NCBI GenBank assembly: GCA_021155205.1
Contig: JAJNPS010000016.1
Span: 1 to 64,000 of the forward strand
Length of the DNA stretch: 64,000 nucleotides
Direction: 5' to 3'
Source of the DNA: Rhodobacterales bacterium
GTDB lineage: Bacteria; Pseudomonadota; Alphaproteobacteria; Rhodobacterales; Rhodobacteraceae
Part shown: piece after piece, positions 33,996 to 42,768 of the stretch
Position numbering within the stretch: position 1 is the stretch's first letter
Layout: every line of letters starts with the position of its first letter
Made by a program: the position numbers and the translations under genes
The notes under the pieces: generated by a model
The model's input: the letters and a program-made list of their open reading frames with translations, nothing else
Databases searched by the model: none
What the model was told of the DNA's origin: nothing

Positions 33996-35048
33996 TCAAG
34001 GGATAGCGGCCCCCCCGGCCGCAAGCGCAAGCGCCTTGCGCATCAGGGTAGGCAGATCGTCGGGCCTTGGACCCGAGACAAACCGGCCGCGCAGCGGGAG
34101 GCAGTCGGCAGCGACGCCGGCGACCATCACCGAAAGTACCAGCGAGAAATGCGTGAAAACATGACGAACATCGCCCGAATGCCGCCAATTCGCCTGCAAA
34201 GGTGCGCCGCCCCCTGCGCCGTCCCAGCCGTCGCCGGGCAAACCAAGCATCCCCCCGAGAAGGCCGTTAGCAGGCCGATCTTCCAACAGGACGGCGCCGT
34301 CCGGGCGCATGGCGACCCAGACGGTGCCATGCCGAAGGGGCTTTGCGGCCTTTGCGGCCTTGACCGGCAGTGTGGCCTGCGACCCCTGTGCGCGGGCGGC
34401 GCAGCGTCCCAGCCAGGGACAGATCGCACAGGCTGGATTGCGCGGGGTGCAGATCGTGGCGCCAAGGTCCATCACCGCCTGGGCATAGTCGCCAGGCCGC
34501 GCCTTTGGCGTCAGCCCGGTGGCCAATGTCAGAATCTTCGGTCTGGCTGCAGGAAAAGGCTCTGACAGCGCAAAAACACGCGCGATCACACGCTCCACAT
34601 TCCCGTCCACCACGGTTTCGCGGGCATCAAAGGCAATGGCCGCGACGGCTGCGGCGGTATAGGGACCAACTCCCGGCAGCAGCAAAAGTTCGTCGCGGGT
34701 CGGCGGAAATGCAGCGTCCGGCCGTGAGGCGACTGCGCGCGCGCATTTCAGCAGGTTTCGGGCCCGCGCATAGTAGCCAAGACCGGCCCATTCCGCCATC
34801 ACATCGGAATCCCTGGCGCGGGCCAGATCGACGACAGTTGGCCAGCGCGCGACAAACCGGCGCCAATAGTCGCGCACGGCTGCAACGGTCGTTTGCTGCA
34901 ACATCACCTCGGACAGCCAGACATGGTACGGATCAGGCAGAACCCCCGCCTTTCGGTCGTCCGGAGAAATGCGCCAGGGCATGCTGCGCGCATGGCGGTC
35001 GTACCAGTCCAGCAGGACCGCGCTTGCGTCTTTCGGCTCTGTCGGCAT
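33996..35048 (-). CDS. mutY: A/G-specific adenine glycosylase
   Basis: The 350-residue glycosylase removes adenine opposite 8-oxoguanine. It has the HhH region LLLPGVGPYTAAAVAAIAF, catalytic E47 and D148, and the [4Fe-4S] cysteines C200, C207, C210 and C216. The C-terminal NUDIX-like domain recognises 8-oxoG. The start MPTEPKDAS is 93 nt from the divergent DUF721 gene. Confidence 0.96.
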   Translation of the reverse strand: MPTEPKDASAVLLDWYDRHARSMPWRISPDDRKAGVLPDPYHVWLSEVMLQQTTVAAVRDYWRRFVARWPTVVDLARARDSDVMAEWAGLGYYARARNLLKCARAVASRPDAAFPPTRDELLLLPGVGPYTAAAVAAIAFDARETVVDGNVERVIARVFALSEPFPAARPKILTLATGLTPKARPGDYAQAVMDLGATICTPRNPACAICPWLGRCAARAQGSQATLPVKAAKAAKPLRHGTVWVAMRPDGAVLLEDRPANGLLGGMLGLPGDGWDGAGGGAPLQANWRHSGDVRHVFTHFSLVLSVMVAGVAADCLPLRGRFVSGPRPDDLPTLMRKALALAAGGAAIP

Positions 35049-35141
35049 CGTGTCACGCAATCTTTTTGCCACCTTGTCGCACAGCACTGGCGAACCCTGC
35101 CGCCCCGCGCATAGAATAGTCCAGGAAGTCCAAGGTGCCAG

Positions 35142-35684
35142 ATGCCGCGTCAACCCACGCCCCTGCCCAGCACGATCCGGCGCCAGCGCGGGTTTGAAGC
35201 CGCGGCGTCGCTGGTCAAGGCCCCGATCCGTGCGGCTGGTGAAAAGCGCGGCTTTGCGTTGGCGCGCCTCTTGACGCATTGGCCCGACGTTGCGGGGACA
35301 GATGTGGCAGCAGTGACGCGCCCGGTAAAGATGAGCTATGGCCGCGAGGGGATGGGGGCGACGCTGGTCCTGCTGGTCACGTCGGCGCATGCGCCGATGG
35401 TGCAGATGCAGTTGCCCCGGATCCGGGAGCGCGTCAATGCCGCCTATGGCTATGCGGCGGTGTCGCGGATCACCCTGACGCAGACAGCCGCCGATGGTTT
35501 TGCAGAAGGCCAGACACCCTTTTCCGGTCCCCCGCCCCCGCCCCCGCCCGATCCCGCGATCGAGGCCGCAGCGGCCGCCACGGCGGCCGATGTCGGCGAT
35601 GGCGCATTGCGCAGCGCCCTTGAAGCCATGGCCAAGAACATCCTGGCGCGGCGCCCGTCCCACGCCGGAAAGAAAATCCCATGA
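35142..35684 (+). CDS. DUF721 (DciA-like) protein
   Basis: The 180-residue protein has a KH-like DUF721 domain (about 20-125, WPDVAGTDVAAVTRPVKM), followed by a proline run (PPPPPPP, about 130-136) and a helical tail. DciA-type proteins help load the replicative helicase in many bacteria, but this short form is not characterised. It is divergent from mutY, the usual alphaproteobacterial arrangement. Its stop overlaps the CoA-transferase start. Confidence 0.85.
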   Translation: MPRQPTPLPSTIRRQRGFEAAASLVKAPIRAAGEKRGFALARLLTHWPDVAGTDVAAVTRPVKMSYGREGMGATLVLLVTSAHAPMVQMQLPRIRERVNAAYGYAAVSRITLTQTAADGFAEGQTPFSGPPPPPPPDPAIEAAAAATAADVGDGALRSALEAMAKNILARRPSHAGKKIP

Positions 35685-36823
35685 CGGCGCCGCTTGCCGG
35701 TCTGCGTGTCATCGAACTCGCGCGTATTCTGGCGGGTCCCTGGGCGGGGCAGACGCTGGCCGACCTTGGTGCGGACGTGATCAAGGTCGAGGCCCCGGAA
35801 GGCGACGATACGCGCCGCTGGGGCCCCCCTTTCGTGACCCGTGACGGCGAGACGACGGCCGCCTATTTCCACGCGACGAACCGGGGCAAGCGGTCAATCA
35901 CCTGCGATTTCCGCACCCCCGAAGGGCAGGCGATGGTCCGTCGCCTGATTGCCGGCGCAGACATCGTGATCGAGAATTTCAAGGTCGGGGGTCTGGCGAA
36001 GTACGGGCTGGACTGGGACAGCCTGCGACAGATGAACCCGCGGCTTGTCTATTGTTCGATCACCGGATTTGGCCAGAACGGACCCTATGCGCATCGTGCG
36101 GGCTATGACTTCATCATCCAGGGCATGGCAGGGTTGATGAGCGTGACCGGCGCGCCGGGCGGACAGCCGCAAAAGGTGGGTGTTGCCGTCACCGACATTG
36201 TCACCGGGGTCTATGCCGCGCTGGCCATCGTCGCCGCGATCCACCAGCGCAGCAGTACCGGGCTGGGCCAGCATGTCGACATGGCGCTGATGGATGTGGC
36301 GACCGCGATCATGGCCAATCAGGCAATGAACTACCTTTCGACCGGCAAGCCGCCGGGTCTCATGGGCAACGCGCATCCGAACCTGGCGCCCTATGCGGTC
36401 TTTGACTGCGCGGATGGCTGGATCATTCTGGCCACAGGCAATGACGGGCAGTATCAGCGGCTGTGCGGCCTCTTGGGTCTCGCGGTCATGGCGCGCGCGC
36501 CGGAATTCCTGACCAATGCCGACCGTCTGGCCCATCGCGACGCGCTGACCGCAGGTCTGACGTCCGCGACACGGACCTGGGCGCGCGATGCCCTGCTGGC
36601 GGCCTGCGAAGGCGCGGGCGTGCCCGCAGGGCCGATCAACGACTTGGCGGATGTCTTTGCCGACCCGCAGGTGGTGGCGCGGCGGCTGCAGATCGCGCCG
36701 GGCGGCATTCCGGGCGTGCGCAGCCCGATGACCTTTTCCGGCGGCGACCTGGTGCTTGGCCGTCCTGCGCCCAGGCTGGGCGAACATCAGGACGAGGCCT
36801 GGGCGGGATCAGACCTTGCCTGA
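35681..36823 (+). CDS. CaiB/BaiF-family CoA-transferase
   Basis: The 380-residue protein opens with the family block LRVIELARILAGPWAGQTLADLGADVIKVE, split here as LRVIELARILAGPWAG and DLGADVIKVEAP. The catalytic Asp lies in MALMDVATAI. These class III CoA-transferases exchange CoA between acids; the substrate is unknown. It is translationally coupled to the DUF721 gene (ATGA), where relatives usually carry a dsbA-like gene. Its 3' end overlaps the convergent lpxK by 15 nt. Confidence 0.92.
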   Translation: MTAPLAGLRVIELARILAGPWAGQTLADLGADVIKVEAPEGDDTRRWGPPFVTRDGETTAAYFHATNRGKRSITCDFRTPEGQAMVRRLIAGADIVIENFKVGGLAKYGLDWDSLRQMNPRLVYCSITGFGQNGPYAHRAGYDFIIQGMAGLMSVTGAPGGQPQKVGVAVTDIVTGVYAALAIVAAIHQRSSTGLGQHVDMALMDVATAIMANQAMNYLSTGKPPGLMGNAHPNLAPYAVFDCADGWIILATGNDGQYQRLCGLLGLAVMARAPEFLTNADRLAHRDALTAGLTSATRTWARDALLAACEGAGVPAGPINDLADVFADPQVVARRLQIAPGGIPGVRSPMTFSGGDLVLGRPAPRLGEHQDEAWAGSDLA

Positions 36824-37822
36824 CACCGGACGCTGCGCCAGAATCGCGTCCATCGCAGCCTCAAGCAGGAGCGGCGCGGCCAGGGTCAGCCGCACGGGCA
36901 GCGTGAGGACCTGCAAGCGAAACGCCTCGGGGAGGCGAACCGCGTCCTTTTCGGTGGTAACAAGCTGCGCCCCCATGGCGGCTGCATCCGCCATCAGCCG
37001 CTGAAGCAGCGCCGGGGCGAGCGGCGCGTGATCGGCAAGGGGGACGGCGCGCACAATGTCTGCACCAAGACCGCGCAAGGTCGCAAAGAACTTTTCGGGA
37101 AGACCGATGCCGGCAAAGGCCAGCACCCTTTGCCCCGCCCAGTCCATGCCGGTTCGCAGGGGGGCAAGCACTCCCTTTTGATGTGGCAGGGTGACTGACT
37201 TTCCCCAGCGCGCATAGAACTGCGCCTGCGCCGCTGCATCGCCGATCGACAGCAGCAGGTCTGCCCGCGCCAGACCTGCCTGCACGGGTTCGCGCAACGG
37301 TCCCGCGGGCAGGCAAAGCCCGTTGCCGAACCCCATCGCGGCATCGACGACGATGATCGACAGGTCCTTAGTCACGGACGGATTCTGAAACCCGTCATCC
37401 AGAACTACCACTTCGGCCCCGGCGGATTGTGCCTCGCGGACCCCTGCCGCGCGATCGCGGGCGATCCAGACCGGCGCGAAGGCCGCCAGCAGAAGTGGTT
37501 CGTCCCCGACATCGCCTGCGCCATGTCGCAGCGGATCGACCTGCAGCGGTCCCCTGAGCCTGCCGCCATAGCCACGCGACACGATGTGTACGATACGCCC
37601 CCGCGCCATCAGCATGTCGGCAATCGCGATGACAGTCGGGGTCTTGCCGGTGCCCCCGACATTCAGATTGCCGACGCAGATGACCGGCACCTGCGCCAGG
37701 TAGCCCGTTTGCGCCACCCGTCGCGCCGTCAGGCTGGCCGTCACCAAAGCCAATGGGCGCAACAGCGTCGGCATGGCGCCGGGCGCATCTGGCGTTCGGT
37801 GCCAAAACGCGGGCGGGCGCAT
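36809..37822 (-). CDS. lpxK: Tetraacyldisaccharide 4'-kinase
   Basis: The 337-residue kinase adds the 4'-phosphate of lipid A. The N-terminal VICVGNLNVGGTGKTPTVIA contains the P-loop (about 48-68), and the C-terminal LVTTEKDAVRLP is diagnostic. It follows waaA with overlapping stop and start codons. Lipid A synthesis therefore ends in the same operon that adds Kdo. Confidence 0.96.
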   Translation of the reverse strand: MRPPAFWHRTPDAPGAMPTLLRPLALVTASLTARRVAQTGYLAQVPVICVGNLNVGGTGKTPTVIAIADMLMARGRIVHIVSRGYGGRLRGPLQVDPLRHGAGDVGDEPLLLAAFAPVWIARDRAAGVREAQSAGAEVVVLDDGFQNPSVTKDLSIIVVDAAMGFGNGLCLPAGPLREPVQAGLARADLLLSIGDAAAQAQFYARWGKSVTLPHQKGVLAPLRTGMDWAGQRVLAFAGIGLPEKFFATLRGLGADIVRAVPLADHAPLAPALLQRLMADAAAMGAQLVTTEKDAVRLPEAFRLQVLTLPVRLTLAAPLLLEAAMDAILAQRPVSGKV

Positions 37823-39015
37823 CAGCCCGGTCCGTCAGTCAGGTCGCGGATGGTCGCGATGATCGTTTCGGCGACTTCGGCCCCGTCCGATGCAACGATC
37901 CACGCCGCCTGCGCCAGCCGGGCGGCCTTGTCCGGCGCCAGAACGTCCGAGACCGCCTCGGCCAGATGACGGTCGGTGCCGACAAGTCGTGTCGCGCGCG
38001 CCGCTGTCAGGCGCGAAAATGCCTTTTCGAACCGCCCGGCATTGGGTCCGTGCACTATCGCCGACCCAAGCGCCGCGGCCTCGAGCGGGTTGCGAATGCA
38101 GCCAGAAACCGAGAGGCTGCCGCCAAGATAGGTGATCGGGGCAAGACGGTACCATAGCCCCAGCTCGGCCTCGCCTTCGATGACATAGACCTCGGTTTCC
38201 GGGTCTGGCTCATCGTCATTGGCGCGGACCGCGACCGACAGGCCGGCCTCGGTCATCTTGTCGGTCAGGGGTCCGGCGCGTTCCGCCGTCGCGGGTGACA
38301 CGATCAGCAACGATTTATGCGCCAGGCCGATGGCGACCTTGTGCGCCGCGATGACGGCATTCTCCTCGGTTTCGGGCAGGGTCGCCGCAAACCAGACCGG
38401 GCGTGTCAGCAACAGCCTGGCCAGCGTGTCGCGTTCGGCCTCCAGGCAGGGCAGGGCGGCGCTTTGTTCTTCCAACCGCCCGATTGCGGCCACGGCCGAC
38501 AACGCGGCCCCCGCCTTGCGATAGGCGCGCGCGGCCTCTTCGTCCTGCGCGTAGATGTGCGAGAACTGGGACAGCACACTGCGTGTCAGACCCGGATACC
38601 AGCCATCCCGTCCGCGCAGCAGATAGGGATTGCCCGCGTCGATCATGATCAGGGGAATCTTGCGCTGGTGCGCCTCGATCACAAGCGCCGGGCGCAGCTC
38701 GCCGCCCGAAAATGCCACGATTTCGGGGCGCCAGTGATCCAGAAAGGCGCTGACATCACCAAAGATGTCGGCGGGTGGCGGCACCCAGACAAGACCGTCA
38801 CGCACAGGGATCGGATCGGGGCAGGTCATCAGCATTTCGAACCCGTCCTCGTCCACCAGACGCCGCGCAAGTTCGGCAAGCCGTGCCACGGCGTCCGCTG
38901 TCGGCGCATGCAGCCAGACCAACCGGCCCGCCGGGCGGGGCGGATGGCTGACCTCTTGCGCCGATTGGCGTTGACTGAGGTTGTAAAGGGTCAGCCCGAT
39001 CGAATAAGCGGCCAT
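37822..39015 (-). CDS. waaA: 3-deoxy-D-manno-octulosonic acid transferase
   Basis: The 397-residue GT-B glycosyltransferase transfers Kdo to lipid IVA at the inner membrane. An N-terminal hydrophobic anchor is weak (MAAYSIGLTLYNL). The core LVWLHAPTADAV and the C-terminal YLGGSLSVSGCIRNPLEAA block, where relatives have GGS...GGHNPLEPA, are recognisable. The PLEAA segment departs mildly from the canonical sequence. It overlaps lpxK, and the DUF4170 gene precedes it by 12 nt. Confidence 0.93.
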   Translation of the reverse strand: MAAYSIGLTLYNLSQRQSAQEVSHPPRPAGRLVWLHAPTADAVARLAELARRLVDEDGFEMLMTCPDPIPVRDGLVWVPPPADIFGDVSAFLDHWRPEIVAFSGGELRPALVIEAHQRKIPLIMIDAGNPYLLRGRDGWYPGLTRSVLSQFSHIYAQDEEAARAYRKAGAALSAVAAIGRLEEQSAALPCLEAERDTLARLLLTRPVWFAATLPETEENAVIAAHKVAIGLAHKSLLIVSPATAERAGPLTDKMTEAGLSVAVRANDDEPDPETEVYVIEGEAELGLWYRLAPITYLGGSLSVSGCIRNPLEAAALGSAIVHGPNAGRFEKAFSRLTAARATRLVGTDRHLAEAVSDVLAPDKAARLAQAAWIVASDGAEVAETIIATIRDLTDGPG

Positions 39016-39027
39016 GATGGGTGCGGC

Positions 39028-39273
39028 CTAGCTGCCGAATTCGACCGTATGGGACGCAGGCTCTGCCGCGTCGCGCAAACGGTGCAGGTGGGCGATGTAA
39101 TAGCGCATATGCGCGTTGTCGACGGTGCGCTGGGCTTCGGCTTTCCAGGCACGAAAGGCGGTGTCGTAGTCCGGAAAGATGCCCACGACGTGCAGGCTTG
39201 CTACGTCGCGAAAGACGTTGCGCGAGGGTTCGACGAGTTCGCCGCCGAACACGAGATGCAGCCTTTGGGTCAT
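39028..39273 (-). CDS. DUF4170 protein
   Basis: The 81-residue soluble protein starts MTQRLHLVFGGELVEP and contains DVASLHVVGIFPDYDTAFRAW. It belongs to DUF4170, common in Rhodobacterales next to waaA and lpxK, with no known function. The shorter start was chosen because upstream codons lack family similarity. It is the first gene of the lipid A operon here. Confidence 0.88.
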   Translation of the reverse strand: MTQRLHLVFGGELVEPSRNVFRDVASLHVVGIFPDYDTAFRAWKAEAQRTVDNAHMRYYIAHLHRLRDAAEPASHTVEFGS

Positions 39274-39363
39274 ATGGCACTCCACGGGGTCCGAGCGACC
39301 TGCCCTAGCGCGAGTCGGCAGGCAGCGTAAAGGGTGCGACGCGGCGGTCAAGCACTGCGCGGG

Positions 39364-40743
39364 CTACCTGCCCGTCAGCCAGTTGCCAAGCCGGGCCAGA
39401 CGCGAGGGCGGTCCGTGATGGCGGGCCTCGCGCGCGTCGGCGGCCCGCAGCAGGGCGTACATGCCGTGGACGCCCAGCCACCGCAGCGGTTCCGGTTCCC
39501 AGGCGCGCACCCTGCGATTGACCCACGGCAGGCGTGTCAGGTCGGTGTCGCGGCGCAAGGCAAGGTCGGCCAGCGTCCGTCCCGCGAGGTTCGAAGTGGA
39601 GACCCCGACGCCTACGTAACCGCCCGCCCAGCCGACGCCGGTCGACTGGTTCAGGCCAACCGTCGCGCACCAGTCGCGCGGCACACCCAGAACCCCGCAC
39701 CAGGCATGGTCGATTGGGACACGGTGCGCTGCAGGAAAATGGCGGTGCAGGATGCCGGTCAGCATGCGGATCGTCTCGGCGTCTGGCGCGCCGTTGGCGT
39801 CGATGGCCGATCCGTACTTGTAGGGCATCCCCCGTGCGCCGACGGCGATCCGCCCCTCGCGGGTCCGCTGACAGTAGCAATAGGCATTGGCAAAGTCGCC
39901 AAGTATCTCGTGACCCTGCCAACCGATCCGGTCCCAGACCTCGGGCGGTAGGGGTTGGGTGACAATCTGCGCGGAGTTCATCGGCAGCCACTCCCGCCTG
40001 AGACCGGGCAGGGTCGCGGTAAAGCCTTCGGTGCAGCGCAGGATGGTTTTGGCGTTGATAGAGCCTTTGTCAGTAGCAACGCGGCCCTTGGAAATGCCCG
40101 TGACCATGGTGCCTTCGGCGATCCGGACGCCCTGGCGCTCGACCATGGCTGCGAGTCCCCGCACCAGTTTGGCGGGCTGTATCCGTGCCACGCCCGACAC
40201 GATCATGCCGCCCATTGCGCCCGGGATACGGACCCTTGCCAGAGTTTCTTCGGCACTGATCTGGCGCACGCGGTGTTCTTCGCCCCAGTGGCGGCGATGA
40301 GTAACTTCGGCCGTCAGGCGCGCCAGTTGCGCGGGCGAAGTCGCCACCACCAGCTCATCCGTGCGCAGGATGTCGGCGTCGATGCCGGCACCTTCGGCGA
40401 CGCGGATCACCTCGTCCACGGTGCCGTTCATGGCGTGGACCATGGCACGGACCTGCGCCTCGGACGATGATTTCAGATAGCGGCTGTGGTTCCAGGCGAA
40501 ACCGCCTGTCAGCCAGCCGCCGTTTCGACCCGAGGCGCCGAAACCGGCAAAATCCTTTTCCACGATCAGCACGTCGAGGTCTGGCGCCGCTGCCTTGAGG
40601 TAATGCGCTGTCCAAAGGCCGGTGTAGCCCGCGCCGATGATGCAGATATCGGCCGTGGTATCGCCCGACAACGGTGCCCGTCGGAATGGCAGTCCGATAT
40701 CGGCATACCAGAACGACACATTGCCGACGGATTTCGGCGTCAT
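39364..40743 (-). CDS. FAD-dependent oxidoreductase (DAO family)
   Basis: The 459-residue protein has the dinucleotide-binding IIGAGYTGLWTAHYL (about residues 35-50) and the GASGRNGGWLTGG block seen in gamma-glutamylputrescine oxidase-type DAO enzymes. It would oxidise an amine or amino acid, but the substrate is unknown. It follows the SDR gene by six bases on the same strand, so they form one catabolic unit. The nearby lipid A operon is on the same strand and only 90 nt downstream. Confidence 0.9.
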   Translation of the reverse strand: MTPKSVGNVSFWYADIGLPFRRAPLSGDTTADICIIGAGYTGLWTAHYLKAAAPDLDVLIVEKDFAGFGASGRNGGWLTGGFAWNHSRYLKSSSEAQVRAMVHAMNGTVDEVIRVAEGAGIDADILRTDELVVATSPAQLARLTAEVTHRRHWGEEHRVRQISAEETLARVRIPGAMGGMIVSGVARIQPAKLVRGLAAMVERQGVRIAEGTMVTGISKGRVATDKGSINAKTILRCTEGFTATLPGLRREWLPMNSAQIVTQPLPPEVWDRIGWQGHEILGDFANAYCYCQRTREGRIAVGARGMPYKYGSAIDANGAPDAETIRMLTGILHRHFPAAHRVPIDHAWCGVLGVPRDWCATVGLNQSTGVGWAGGYVGVGVSTSNLAGRTLADLALRRDTDLTRLPWVNRRVRAWEPEPLRWLGVHGMYALLRAADAREARHHGPPSRLARLGNWLTGR

Positions 40744-40749
40744 CGGATT

Positions 40750-41487
40750 TCAGACATTCGACCAGCCGCCGTCGATCACATGCGTCGTGCCTGTGGTAAA
40801 GCCTGCCGCGTCCGAGGCAAGATAGACCACCAGTTCGGCCACCTCTTCGGGCTGACCGATCCGTCCCATCGGCTGGCGCGCGATGAATGCCTTGCGCGCG
40901 GCATCGAAATCGCCCGTCGCGCGCATCCGGTCGTTCAGCGACGGGCTTTCGATGGTGCCGGGACAAATTGCGTTGCAGCGGATGCCTTTCGTCACGAAAT
41001 CCGCCGCAATGGCCTTTGTCAGGCCGATCACGCCGGCCTTGGTCACGCCATAGACAAAGCGGTTGGGGGCCGCGATGGTCGACGACACCACCGAGGCCAT
41101 GTTGATGATCGACCCGCCGCCATGGTCCACCATTGCCGGCAGAAAGGCACGGCACATCCGGTACATCGCGGTCACATTCAATTCGACCGACAGCGCCCAT
41201 TGATCCTCGTCGCAATCGAGGATGGTTCCGTTGGCGACAAAGCCCGCACAGTTGAACAGGATATCGACCGCACCGATATCGGCGGCCGCCGCCAGGATCG
41301 CCGCAGGATCGCGCACGCTCAGGTGCCGCGTGCCGAGACCCTCGGCGGCAAGGGCGGCAAGCGCCACGTCATTGACGTCGGTGGCAATGACACGCGCGCC
41401 TTCCCGCGCCATCGCCAGGGCCGAGGCCTTGCCGATGCCCTGACCGGCGGCGGTCACAAGTGCAGTCTTTCCCGTCAGTCGTCCCAT
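40750..41487 (-). CDS. Short-chain dehydrogenase/reductase (DHRS6-like)
   Basis: The 245-residue protein has the TAAGQGIGKA cofactor loop (about 12-21), NMASVVS and the catalytic YGVTK. It closely resembles the DHRS6/3-hydroxybutyrate dehydrogenase type 2 group, which in bacteria also includes 2-keto-3-deoxy-L-fuconate dehydrogenases. Specificity is not settled. The start is MGRLTGKTALV. It is upstream of the FAD oxidoreductase gene. Confidence 0.9.
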   Translation of the reverse strand: MGRLTGKTALVTAAGQGIGKASALAMAREGARVIATDVNDVALAALAAEGLGTRHLSVRDPAAILAAAADIGAVDILFNCAGFVANGTILDCDEDQWALSVELNVTAMYRMCRAFLPAMVDHGGGSIINMASVVSSTIAAPNRFVYGVTKAGVIGLTKAIAADFVTKGIRCNAICPGTIESPSLNDRMRATGDFDAARKAFIARQPMGRIGQPEEVAELVVYLASDAAGFTTGTTHVIDGGWSNV

Positions 41488-41670
41488 CGTGGCCACCCCT
41501 TTGGCAAATCGGCATTGTCGTTTGCAGGCTAAAGCCTTTGTCTCCGGGCGAAAAGGGCGTTCGGGGCGGGGTTCATGGGTGAACATCCCCTGTGCAGGAC
41601 CACCCCCCTTCTGTGCATGGACATGGCGGACTATGTAGGGTGTGCAATCTTGATGGCGGGACCGCGACAG

Positions 41671-42717
41671 ATGAACCAGATCGACCTTGGCCTTGATACC
41701 TTTGGTGACGTGACACAGGCGCCGGACGGAACGCTGAAACCGATGGATCAGGTCCTGCGCGACGTGGTCGAAGAGGGCGTCGTTGCCGACCAGGCCGGGG
41801 TCCACTTCCTGGGGCTTGGCGAACATCACCGTTCCGACTTTGCCGTGTCCGCGCCAGAGGTCGTGCTGGCGGCCATCGCGGCCAGAACCGGACGCATCCG
41901 GCTGGGGACCGCCGTGACGGTGCTGTCCACCGACGATCCAATCAGGGTTTTCCAGCGCTTTTCGACATTGAATGCCATTTCGAACGGTCGCGCCGAGGTG
42001 ATCCTGGGACGCGGATCCTTTACCGAAAGCTATCCGCTATTCGGTCACGCGCTGGATGACTACGAACTGCTGTTCGAGGAAAAGCTGGATATCTTCGCCA
42101 GACTGGTGCGCGCGCCCAGCCTGACATGGTCGGGCAAGCACCGCGCGGCGCTGGCCGACCAGACCGTCTATCCACCCCTGGCCCCGTCCGGGCTGACCAC
42201 CTGGGTCGGCGTCGGCGGCAGCCCGGAATCGGTCGTCCGCGTGGTGCGGCAGGATTTGCAGCTGATGCTGGCGATCATCGGTGGCGATCCCGCGCGGTTC
42301 GTGCCTTACGTCGACCTGTACCACCGGGCGGTCGCGCAGCTTGGCCGCAAGGCACGTCCCGTCGGGGTGCATTCTCCGGGCCACATTGCCCGCACCGACG
42401 AGGCGGCGCGCGAGGCGATGTGGCCGCATTACCGCGACATGTTCGGGCGCATCGGGCGCGAGCGCGGCTGGCCGCCCGTGACCAAGGACAAGTATCTGGC
42501 CGAGGTGGAGCATGGCTCGCTATATGTCGGTTCGCCCGAAACCGTGGCGCGCAAGATTGCCGGGGCGGTGACAACGCTGGGCGTGCAGCGGTTCGATCTG
42601 AAATATTCCACCGGCCCGATGCCGCATGGCGAACTGCTGGACTCCATCGGGCTTTACGGCTCGCGCGTGATCCCGATGGTCAAGGAGATGGTCGCTGATC
42701 ATACGGTGTCGGTCTGA
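41671..42717 (+). CDS. LLM class flavin-dependent oxidoreductase
   Basis: The 348-residue protein belongs to the luciferase-like monooxygenase superfamily, with GLGEHHRSDFAVSAPEVVLAA (here as GLGEHHRSDFAVS) near 49-62 and the barrel core TGRIRLGTAV. The substrate is unknown; it would use FMN or F420, with FMN more likely here. The start ATG 41671 is preferred to 41653. It is divergent from the SDR gene, with 183 nt between the starts, and is followed by a strong terminator. Confidence 0.9.
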   Translation: MNQIDLGLDTFGDVTQAPDGTLKPMDQVLRDVVEEGVVADQAGVHFLGLGEHHRSDFAVSAPEVVLAAIAARTGRIRLGTAVTVLSTDDPIRVFQRFSTLNAISNGRAEVILGRGSFTESYPLFGHALDDYELLFEEKLDIFARLVRAPSLTWSGKHRAALADQTVYPPLAPSGLTTWVGVGGSPESVVRVVRQDLQLMLAIIGGDPARFVPYVDLYHRAVAQLGRKARPVGVHSPGHIARTDEAAREAMWPHYRDMFGRIGRERGWPPVTKDKYLAEVEHGSLYVGSPETVARKIAGAVTTLGVQRFDLKYSTGPMPHGELLDSIGLYGSRVIPMVKEMVADHTVSV

Positions 42718-42722
42718 ACGAC

Positions 42723-42756
42723 AAAGGCCCCGGGCGATGCCGGGGCCTTTCTTTTT
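42723..42756 (+). terminator. Rho-independent terminator
   Basis: The 11-bp stem AAAGGCCCCGG/CCGGGGCCTTT (42723-42733 with 42740-42750) is followed by CTTTTT. It ends the LLM gene, and the convergent DUF2125 gene begins 12 nt beyond. Confidence 0.93.
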
Positions 42757-42768
42757 GGTCGTCGCATG

